Assembly: GCA_026125925.1 (NCBI GenBank)
Contig: JAHCKF010000238.1
Location: 1-5,854, forward strand
Source of the DNA: Pseudolabrys sp.
GTDB taxonomy: Bacteria > Pseudomonadota > Alphaproteobacteria > Rhizobiales > Xanthobacteraceae
Length of the DNA stretch: 5,854 nt
Direction: 5' to 3'
Part shown: piece by piece, positions 1-5,550 of the stretch
Numbering within the stretch: the first letter of the stretch is position 1
Layout of the letters: every line of letters begins with the position of its first letter
Translations under genes and position numbers: made by a program
The notes under the pieces: model-generated
What the model was told of the DNA's origin: nothing
The model's database searches: none
Seen by the model: the letters and a program-made list of their open reading frames with translations, nothing else

Positions 1-1254
1 GGCAAATTGTCCGACATTCACGGCCGCCGCATGGTGATGCTCGGCGCCATCGCCATGTTCGTCATCGGCTCGATCGCCTGCGCGCTGGCGCCCAGCATGA
101 TGGCGCTGATCATCGCGCGCGGCGTGCAGGGCCTCGGCGGCGGCGGCCTCATCGCGCTGGCGCAGACCATCATCGCCGACATCGTCAGCCCACGCGAACG
201 CGGCCGCTATCAGGGCTATATCGGCGCGGTGTTCGCGCTGTCGTCGGTCGGCGGCCCGGTGCTCGGCGGCTTCCTTACCGAGCATCTCGACTGGTCGCTG
301 ATCTTCTGGATCAACCTGCCGCTCGGCGCGCTGGCGCTCGGCATGTGCTGGCGCGTGTTGAAGCTGGTGCCGTTCCACAAGCGCGAGCATAAGCTCGACG
401 TCGTCGGCGCGGTGCTGATGATGCTGGCGTCGGTGGCGCTGCTGCTGGCGCTGTCGTGGGGCGGGCGGCTTTATCCGTGGCTGTCGGGTCAGATCGTCGG
501 GCTGTTCGCCTTGTCGCTCCTGCTGTGGCTCGCCTTCGCCTGGCGGCTGCGCACGGCGGCCGAGCCGTTCCTGCCGCTCGCCGTGCTCGGCAACAAGGTG
601 GTGCGCGCCGCGGCGCTGGCCGGCGCCTGCAACATGGCGACTTTGATCGGCATGACCATTTTCGTGCCGCTGTATTTCGAAGTGGTGCTGCATCTCTCCG
701 CGACGCAATCCGGCCTCGGCCTCATCCCGATGATGACGGCGGTGGTGGTCGGCGCCACCTTGACCGGGCGGGCCCTGGTGCGCGTCGAGCGCTACAAGCG
801 CATTCCGATGGTCGGCACCTCGTTCGGCATCGCGGCGCTGATCCCGCTCGCCATCTCACCGGACGGGCTGCCGCTGCCGCTGATCATCCTGTTGCAGACC
901 GTCGTCGGCCTGAGCATCGGCACGGTGTTTCCGATCTCGACGGTGTGCATGCAGAATGCGGTCGAGCGCTCGCAGATGGGCGTCGCCACCGGCGCCGCCA
1001 ATTTCTTCCGCGCGCTGTTCTCGTCGCTGGTGGTGGCGATCCTCGGCGCCATCGTGCTCGGCGGCTTGGGCGGCTCGGCCGGCATGGAGATGGAAATGCT
1101 GGCGCGCTCGGCCTCGGCGCCGCAGCTCGCTTACGCCTTCCGCCTGGTGTTCATCGCCTGCGCGCTGGTGCTGCTGCTCGGCCTCGTCTTCCTGATCGTC
1201 CTGGAAGAGCGGCCGCTGCGCGGCCCCGGCACGCCGCCGGCGATCGAGCATTAG
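1..1254 (+). CDS. DHA2-type MFS multidrug/proton antiporter, 5'-truncated by the window edge
   Basis: This is an inner-membrane major facilitator transporter, probably a proton-driven exporter of drugs or small metabolites. The frame is open from base 1, so the start lies upstream; 417 residues are visible. They begin with motif A (GKLSDIHGRR, residues 1-10), which sits in the TM2-TM3 loop, so roughly 60-80 residues including TM1 and TM2 are missing. Motif B-like sequence around R40 (ARGVQGLGGGG) is followed by the antiporter motif C (GGPVLGG, residues 84-90) and the DHA2 hallmark W98..FWINLPLG. About twelve further hydrophobic segments follow, which fits the 14-TM EmrB/QacA class. The late MGVATGAANFFRALF stretch (326-340) is also typical of DHA2. 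The C-terminus is short and polar. The stop TAG overlaps the stop of the convergent kinase gene. Family assignment is firm; the substrate cannot be told, and no EmrA-like partner gene is visible. Confidence 0.93.
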   Translation, partial: GKLSDIHGRRMVMLGAIAMFVIGSIACALAPSMMALIIARGVQGLGGGGLIALAQTIIADIVSPRERGRYQGYIGAVFALSSVGGPVLGGFLTEHLDWSLIFWINLPLGALALGMCWRVLKLVPFHKREHKLDVVGAVLMMLASVALLLALSWGGRLYPWLSGQIVGLFALSLLLWLAFAWRLRTAAEPFLPLAVLGNKVVRAAALAGACNMATLIGMTIFVPLYFEVVLHLSATQSGLGLIPMMTAVVVGATLTGRALVRVERYKRIPMVGTSFGIAALIPLAISPDGLPLPLIILLQTVVGLSIGTVFPISTVCMQNAVERSQMGVATGAANFFRALFSSLVVAILGAIVLGGLGGSAGMEMEMLARSASAPQLAYAFRLVFIACALVLLLGLVFLIVLEERPLRGPGTPPAIEH

Positions 1255-4200
1255 CTGACGAGCGCCGCCTCGAGCGCCTGGGCGAGACTCTGCGTGTGAA
1301 ACGGCTTCTCGAGGAAGCCGATGTTCTGCAGGCCGAGCCACTTGCGGTGCTTCTGCGACGGCTCGTAGCCGGACATGCACAGAACGGCGATGCGCGGGCG
1401 CGCCGCCATCGCCTCCTTGACCAGCGATACGCCATCGAGCCCGCCGGGCAGCACGATGTCGGTGAGCACGACGTCGATATGCGCCGGCGACGCGATCAAG
1501 TCGATCGCCTCCATGCCGTTGGCGGCGGTCTGCACGCGATAGCCGAGATGGCGCAGTTGCGCGGTGATGACGATGCGCACGTCGGCGTCGTCCTCGACCA
1601 GGAGTACGGTCTTCTCGCGCGCCGGCCCGGCATTGCTCAAGGCCGGATCGCCGCGCTCGGCCGGCACGTTCGCCGCGGCAATACGCGGCAGGCGGATCGT
1701 CACCGACGTGCCTTGTTCCGGTGCGCTGTCGATCGCGAGCAGGCCGCCGGACTGTTCGACGAAGCCCTGCACCATGCTCAGGCCGAGGCCCGAGCCGAGG
1801 CCGTCGGCCTTGGTGGTGAAGAACGGTTCGGTGGCGCGGCGGCGCACCTCCTCGCTCATGCCGGCGCCAGTGTCGCGGATGACGATGCGTACTTCCTCGC
1901 CGCTCGCCCAGCGCGCCGCCGGCGCCAGCTCCGGATCGCACGGCCGGCATTCGGTTGCGATCGTCATCTGGCCGCCTTCGGGCATGGCATCGCGCGCATT
2001 GAGCGCCAGGTTGAGCAGCGCGTTGGCGAGCTGGTTGCGATCGACCGACACCACCGCGCCCTTGGCATTGAGCTGCGTGACAATATCGATGTTGTCGCCG
2101 AGCGTGCGTTGCAGGAGGCGCAGCGTGTCGAGCACCATCTGGTCGATCGGCGTCGGCTCGGCGCGCAGCGGCGTCTGTCGCGAGAAGGCGAGCAGCCGCC
2201 GCACCAGTTCGCGGCCGCGCCGGGTGGCGCGCAGCGCCGCGTCGAGCAACTCCGGATCGGCGGTGAGACCACGCGCCGCCGAGCGATCGACGAATTCCAG
2301 GCTGCCGCCGATGACCGACAGCAGATTGTTGAAATCGTGGGCGACGCCGGCGGTCAACTGGCCGACCGCTTCCATCTTCTGCATCTGGCCGAGCGTCATC
2401 TGCGCTTCCTCGCGGCGGCGCATTTCCTGCGCCAGCTCGTTGGTGCGCTCGCTGACGCGGGCTTCGAGTTCCTGATTGTCGCGCGCCAGCAGTTCCTCGG
2501 TACGGCGGCGCAAACTCACGTCCTGCATGGTGCCGAACAGTCCAGTAATAGCGCCGTCGTCGCCACGAACCGCCTGGATCCACAGTTCGAGATCGATGAT
2601 CGCTCCATCGGAGCGGCGCACCCGCACGGTGAGGTTCGGGATTTCGCCGCCGGCAATGACCTCATCGACAGCGCGCTTGAGCACCGGCCGGTCGTCCGGC
2701 AGCACCATTTGAACGAAGGCGCGTTCGCTCGGCGTATAGGACTCCGGCGAAAAGCCGAAGATCGCATAGACGCCTTCCGACCACACCAGCGTGTTCGATT
2801 GCAGACCACTCTTGAAATGACCGAGCAGTGCCAGCCGCTCGGCGCGGGCGAGGTTGTCGCGGCTTTCCTTCAGATCGAGCTCGGCGAGCTTGCGCGCGGT
2901 CACGTCTTTCACCGACCCGAACATTCCAGTCACGGTGCCGTCCTCGGCGCGTGTCGCCTCCAGCCAAGTCTCGATAAAGATCATCCGCCCGTCCTCGCGA
3001 TTGGCACGTAAGGTGACCGAGTAGGGCGCACCTCCGGATAGGACCTGCGAGCGATGCTGCAGCAAGATCGGACGATCTTCCGGCGTAATGAAATCGGGCA
3101 CCGTTTGATAAGTCGCAGTGAATGTCGCGGCCGATTTGCCAAATATGCGATACAATCCTTCGGACCAGGTATATTCGCCGGTGTCCTTGACGTATCTGAA
3201 ATGACCGAGTTTAGCGGTCATTTCCGCCCGCGCCAGATTGACGTGATTTTCCTCGAGCGCGGCCTCGGCCTGTTTACGCTCCGAGATATCGGCGAGGGTG
3301 CCGAGCATGCGCGTCGGCTTACCGCCGGCGTCGCGTTGCGCCTTTCCGCGGCTCTGGACCCAGCGGTAGTCGCCGTTTTTGCCACGCAGTCTGAATTCCA
3401 TGGAGTAGGGCGCGGCGTGCGCGAGATGCGCCCACAATGCGTCTTCGACCGAGGCACGGTCGCCCGGATGGATCAGGTTCTTCAATGCCGCCATCGTGGC
3501 CGGCGCCTCGTCGTCGTCGCCGTAACCCAGAATGCGCTTCCAGTTTGGCGACCGATAGCAAACGTCGGTTTCGATGTTCCAATCCCAGATGCCCTCGTTC
3601 ACCGCATCTTCGACAAGGCGATAGCGCGCTTCGCTGTTGCGCAGATCGTCCCTGGCGTCGAGAATCTTCGCGGCGGCGGCATTGAGTTTCTGTTCGCGGG
3701 CCACGCCCCATTTGATGCCGATGAGAACCACGGCCGTGCCGAGAAGCGCGATCATCCAATAGATGCGCGCCTGCCTGTTGGCGTGACGGAAGATTTCCGC
3801 TTCCGCCGTGGTGACGGTCGCGATCATGGGGTAGTGACCGATAACCCGGAACGACACCAGCCGGCTGACATCGTCGAACATCCCTGGCGTATTCCAGAAA
3901 TGGCCGCTGGACGCGGTGAGTACGTGGCCTAGCACGCCGGTGCCGGCCTCGAACTTCTTGCCGATGGTGCCGAGATCGACCTTGCCGTCGACGGCGCGGG
4001 CGCGAACCACGCCGTCATATCCGATCAGACCGAAGGTACCCTGCGGACCGAGATTGATTTCCGCGCCGAAGCGGGTGAGCTCGCTCGAATCGAGAATGGC
4101 CGCCACGACGCCGGCAAACGAGCCGTCAGCCGTGGTCAGTCGCCTTGTGAGAAAGACATCGAGCGGCCCTGCCGCGCGAAACCTGTGCGGCGGACCGATG

Positions 4201-4721
4201 AGCATTTCGTCCTGACTGGCGTTCTTCTGGCGCTGGAAGCCATCGGGATCCGGATAGTGCTTGCCGACAAGGCTGGCGTCGTCGCCGGCCGCGAGCGTCG
4301 ATGCAATCACGCGGCCCTGCGCATCGGCGACGATGTAACGATGGTCGATATCGCCCTGCGCTGCGTCGAACAAGGTCTTGAGATCGAGCGATGACGGCGC
4401 CTGCGAGTAGGCGCGGCGCATCACAAGCAGCGTCGAATCCGTGCCCTGCAGAACATGGGCGTAAGTCTGGTCGATGATGCGAACCAGATTGCTGCCGTGC
4501 TTGACGGCGTTCGCGGTCGCCTCTTGTCGATCGCTGACGATCAGAAAGCCGAGCGCGGCATAAGTGATCACCAACATGCCGAGGCCGAGAAAAGTCACGG
4601 GCTGCGCCCATGAGCGAAGCTCCGCGCGGCCGGCAATGCGCTCGACCAGAGCCGCTAATTTTTTGAATAGCGCGGCAGGCGTCCTCGGGATGGCCCCAAG
4701 AGCCATCGGCTGATCAGTCAC
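1251..4721 (-). CDS. Membrane hybrid sensor histidine kinase (dCache-like, 3x PAS, HisKA, HATPase_c, REC)
   Basis: This is a 1156-residue inner-membrane sensor kinase that should autophosphorylate on histidine and pass phosphate to its own receiver domain. Domain order, numbered from the chosen GTG start: TM1 about 42-62; a periplasmic region 63-319 resembling a double Cache/PDC sensor; TM2 about 320-340; PAS1 362-482; PAS2 493-612; PAS3 619-739; a charged, probably coiled-coil linker 740-782; HisKA with H-box GVAHDFNNLL (His795); HATPase_c with N box (NALLNLALNARDA), G1 (DTGAGM), F (EPFFTTK) and G2 (GLGSGLGLS); and REC with acidic EDD 1043-1045, phosphoacceptor Asp1088 (LTDIVLP), Ser1117 and Lys1139. 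All catalytic residues are intact. No LOV-type NCRFLQ cysteine motif is seen in the PAS domains. GTG at 4719-4721 is preferred because GGGAGG lies 9 nt upstream. TTG at 4745 and ATG at 4706 are in frame but lack as good a site. The signal and the output partner are unknown. Confidence 0.95.
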   Translation of the reverse strand: MTDQPMALGAIPRTPAALFKKLAALVERIAGRAELRSWAQPVTFLGLGMLVITYAALGFLIVSDRQEATANAVKHGSNLVRIIDQTYAHVLQGTDSTLLVMRRAYSQAPSSLDLKTLFDAAQGDIDHRYIVADAQGRVIASTLAAGDDASLVGKHYPDPDGFQRQKNASQDEMLIGPPHRFRAAGPLDVFLTRRLTTADGSFAGVVAAILDSSELTRFGAEINLGPQGTFGLIGYDGVVRARAVDGKVDLGTIGKKFEAGTGVLGHVLTASSGHFWNTPGMFDDVSRLVSFRVIGHYPMIATVTTAEAEIFRHANRQARIYWMIALLGTAVVLIGIKWGVAREQKLNAAAAKILDARDDLRNSEARYRLVEDAVNEGIWDWNIETDVCYRSPNWKRILGYGDDDEAPATMAALKNLIHPGDRASVEDALWAHLAHAAPYSMEFRLRGKNGDYRWVQSRGKAQRDAGGKPTRMLGTLADISERKQAEAALEENHVNLARAEMTAKLGHFRYVKDTGEYTWSEGLYRIFGKSAATFTATYQTVPDFITPEDRPILLQHRSQVLSGGAPYSVTLRANREDGRMIFIETWLEATRAEDGTVTGMFGSVKDVTARKLAELDLKESRDNLARAERLALLGHFKSGLQSNTLVWSEGVYAIFGFSPESYTPSERAFVQMVLPDDRPVLKRAVDEVIAGGEIPNLTVRVRRSDGAIIDLELWIQAVRGDDGAITGLFGTMQDVSLRRRTEELLARDNQELEARVSERTNELAQEMRRREEAQMTLGQMQKMEAVGQLTAGVAHDFNNLLSVIGGSLEFVDRSAARGLTADPELLDAALRATRRGRELVRRLLAFSRQTPLRAEPTPIDQMVLDTLRLLQRTLGDNIDIVTQLNAKGAVVSVDRNQLANALLNLALNARDAMPEGGQMTIATECRPCDPELAPAARWASGEEVRIVIRDTGAGMSEEVRRRATEPFFTTKADGLGSGLGLSMVQGFVEQSGGLLAIDSAPEQGTSVTIRLPRIAAANVPAERGDPALSNAGPAREKTVLLVEDDADVRIVITAQLRHLGYRVQTAANGMEAIDLIASPAHIDVVLTDIVLPGGLDGVSLVKEAMAARPRIAVLCMSGYEPSQKHRKWLGLQNIGFLEKPFHTQSLAQALEAALVS

Positions 4722-4730
4722 GGCGCTGGG

Positions 4731-4736
4731 CCTCCC
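4731..4736 (-). promoter_or_regulatory. Ribosome binding site fixing the kinase start at GTG 4721
   Basis: Read on the minus strand, GGGAGG lies 9 nt before an in-frame GTG (4719-4721), which is near-ideal Shine-Dalgarno spacing. The longest reading frame would start at TTG (4743-4745), but then this site would fall inside the coding sequence and the TTG itself has no clear ribosome site. ATG at 4704-4706 also lacks one. This is direct sequence evidence; the start choice is inference. Confidence 0.6.
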
Positions 4737-4745
4737 GCGGGGCAA

Positions 4746-4812
4746 ATCATTGGCCCACAGGGATATTTTTATCGTGCGAAGGAAGACGAAAGTAACGTAA
4801 GCGGCAAGTTAT
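4746..4812 (-). promoter_or_regulatory. Probable promoter region of the hybrid kinase gene
   Basis: Bases 4763-4773 are AT-rich (minus strand ATAAAAATA) inside otherwise GC-rich DNA, 40-50 nt before the GTG start, and could serve as a -10 region. A weak upstream hexamer, TTACTT, lies about 17 nt further back. Neither matches the sigma-70 consensus well, and alphaproteobacterial promoters are loosely conserved. Only the position and the base composition support this call. Confidence 0.3.
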
Positions 4813-4816
4813 GCAC

Positions 4817-4839
4817 ATGCTTTAAATGTTTTAAATCAT
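4817..4839. promoter_or_regulatory. 23-bp AT-rich near-palindrome, candidate operator
   Basis: The left arm ATGcTTTAAA and right arm TTTAAAtCAT flank a TGT centre at 4827-4829. Nine of eleven opposing pairs match; the mismatches are 4820/4836 and the pair beside the centre. The element sits about 96 bp upstream of the kinase GTG, on the far side of its likely promoter, in a gap that has a reductase gene converging towards it in the same direction. A dimeric regulator binding site is the natural reading. I do not recognise it as a Fur, Irr, FNR or similar consensus. Chance symmetry in AT-rich DNA is the main alternative. Confidence 0.35.
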
Positions 4840-4841
4840 AC

Positions 4842-4854
4842 ACGGTAGCGCCGT
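4842..4854. repeat. Small inverted repeat (ACGG-N5-CCGT)
   Basis: A four-base-pair stem, ACGG and CCGT around a TAGCG loop, is followed on the plus strand by ATTTT. No plus-strand gene ends here. On the minus strand the hairpin lies about 90 nt past the reductase stop and before the kinase promoter. It is too short to call a terminator with confidence and may be chance. Confidence 0.2.
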
Positions 4855-4900
4855 ATTTTAGGCCGCATCGCCATCAGCCCCATCGACCGAGCCGGCGGAG

Positions 4901-4929
4901 GGGCGCAGCGGAAATACCGCGCTGCGCCC
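4901..4929 (-). terminator. Putative terminator hairpin after the FMN reductase gene
   Basis: GGGCGCAGCG (4901-4910) pairs perfectly with CGCTGCGCCC (4920-4929) to give a 10-bp GC-rich stem with a 9-nt loop. It starts 15 nt past the stop codon of the minus-strand reductase gene, the usual place for an intrinsic terminator. No T-tract follows in the reading direction, so it is either a non-canonical terminator, as often seen in GC-rich genomes, or an mRNA 3'-end stabiliser. It also separates the reductase transcript from the co-directional kinase gene downstream. Confidence 0.5.
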
Positions 4930-4943
4930 GCGCTTTGCCGATG

Positions 4944-5498
4944 TCAGGCTGCGGCGAGTTTGCCGGCGAAGACCGCGAACCTATCGATGAACGCTTTGAG
5001 GAAGTCGCGAACACTGGCGTCTGTGACAGTGTTGTCGTCGCTGATTAATTCGGGTTTGAACAAAATATAGGCTTCGCCGCCCATGAGATGCAGGCCCTGG
5101 TCGCCCAGCACGGCGCGGAGGTGCTGTTGTACGACGGCCGTCGAAATGGCGCCGCCGGAGGTGCCGGTGACGGCGGCCGGCTTGTCCGGCCACGACGTCT
5201 GGCCCCAGGGGCGGGCGCCCCAGTCGATGGCATTCTTGAGGACCGCGGGGATGGACCGGCTGTGTTCAGGCGTGACGAACAGCAGCGCGTCGGAGCCTTC
5301 GACGTCGGCCTTGAACCGCGCGACCGGCGGCGGCACCGGCTGCTCCAAATCCTGATTATACATCGGCAGGTCGTCGATCTGGATCAGTTTGGCCTCAAAA
5401 GCCTCGTTTCCGAGCTTGGTCAGAGCCAAGGCGAGCTTCCGATTGATCGATTCCTTGCGATTCGAGCCGACGATGACCCCGAGCTTGAGTTTTGGCAT
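4944..5498 (-). CDS. NADPH-dependent FMN reductase (ChrR/quinone reductase-like flavoprotein)
   Basis: This is a 184-residue, probably cytosolic flavodoxin-fold protein. The family uses FMN and NAD(P)H for two-electron reduction of quinones, and in some members chromate, azo dyes or nitro compounds. The FMN phosphate loop is GSNRKESINRKLA (11-23), where many ChrR proteins have GSLRKGSFN. The second signature, TPEHSRSIPAVLKNAIDW (76-93), matches the TPEY(N)xS(I/V)PxxLKNAIDW block of ChrR/YieF. TGTSGG (111-116) fits the third flavin-contact loop. Length matches E. coli ChrR (about 188 residues). No signal peptide or membrane segment is seen. The ATG is preceded by GAGGG at 4-nt spacing. It is transcribed away from an HxlR-family regulator gene 52 bp away, and a strong hairpin follows its stop. 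The family is secure; the physiological substrate is not known, so I give no gene symbol. Confidence 0.93.
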   Translation of the reverse strand: MPKLKLGVIVGSNRKESINRKLALALTKLGNEAFEAKLIQIDDLPMYNQDLEQPVPPPVARFKADVEGSDALLFVTPEHSRSIPAVLKNAIDWGARPWGQTSWPDKPAAVTGTSGGAISTAVVQQHLRAVLGDQGLHLMGGEAYILFKPELISDDNTVTDASVRDFLKAFIDRFAVFAGKLAAA

Positions 5499-5550
5499 TG
5501 CACCCTCTATTTAGTAGCCTAAGTAACGGTTGGTAACTGAGGTTAAATAG
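5499..5550. promoter_or_regulatory. Divergent reductase/HxlR promoter-operator region
   Basis: All transcription signals for two divergent genes must fit in or beside these 52 bp. The gap is AT-richer than its surroundings. It contains an outer inverted repeat, TCTATTTA (5506-5513) and TAAATAGA (5544-5551), and an inner odd palindrome AAC-G-GTT (5525-5531) with almost the same centre (5528 against 5528.5). A direct repeat GTAAC occurs at 5523-5527 and 5533-5537, and a short hairpin TTAG-N4-CTAA at 5511-5522. I could not pick -35/-10 boxes convincingly on either strand. HxlR regulators bind such symmetric sites as dimers and commonly control the adjacent divergent gene, so an operator here is likely by context. 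Confidence 0.55.
5539..5542 (+). promoter_or_regulatory. Ribosome binding site of the HxlR-family gene
   Basis: GAGG lies 8 nt before ATG 5551 and supports that start codon. The right arm of the inverted repeat (5544-5551) falls between this site and the ATG, so a regulator bound there would sit directly on the translation start region of its own gene. Confidence 0.55.

Noticed and set aside
1564..2475. A 303-codon plus-strand frame antisense to the kinase core.
   Set aside because: Ser/Arg-rich translation without family features; it lies entirely opposite the conserved HisKA/HATPase sequence.
856..2583. A 575-codon minus-strand open frame overlapping the kinase and antiporter genes.
   Set aside because: Arg/Ala/Pro-rich low-complexity translation with no motif; it is a frame-shifted shadow of the kinase catalytic region and crosses the end of the antiporter gene.
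456..3011. An 851-codon open frame on the plus strand, running through the antiporter 3' end and antisense to the kinase.
   Set aside because: Its translation is dominated by Arg, Ala and Gly and has no recognisable domain. It is a GC-driven shadow of the kinase and antiporter frames, both of which have full family motifs.
3276..3638. Possible light-sensing (LOV) PAS domain.
   Set aside because: No NCRFLQ-type flavin-binding cysteine motif is present in PAS1, and none appears in PAS2 or PAS3; these look like PAS_3-fold domains of unknown ligand.
3054..3932. A 292-codon plus-strand frame antisense to the PAS region that looks somewhat more protein-like.
   Set aside because: No domain is recognisable, and it is opposite clearly conserved PAS and TM2 coding sequence on the minus strand.
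4821..4836. TTTAAAT direct repeat with a 9-bp period.
   Set aside because: It is fully explained as part of the larger inverted repeat at 4817-4839, because TTTAAA is itself palindromic.
4746..4943. Search for a small gene or RNA gene in the largest gap.
   Set aside because: Only very short frames occur (for example ATG at 4811 stops after four codons), none with a ribosome site, and there is no tRNA-like or known riboswitch pattern.
5088..5522. A 144-codon plus-strand frame opposite the FMN reductase.
   Set aside because: Antisense to a well-conserved reductase with a good start and ribosome site; no motif of its own.
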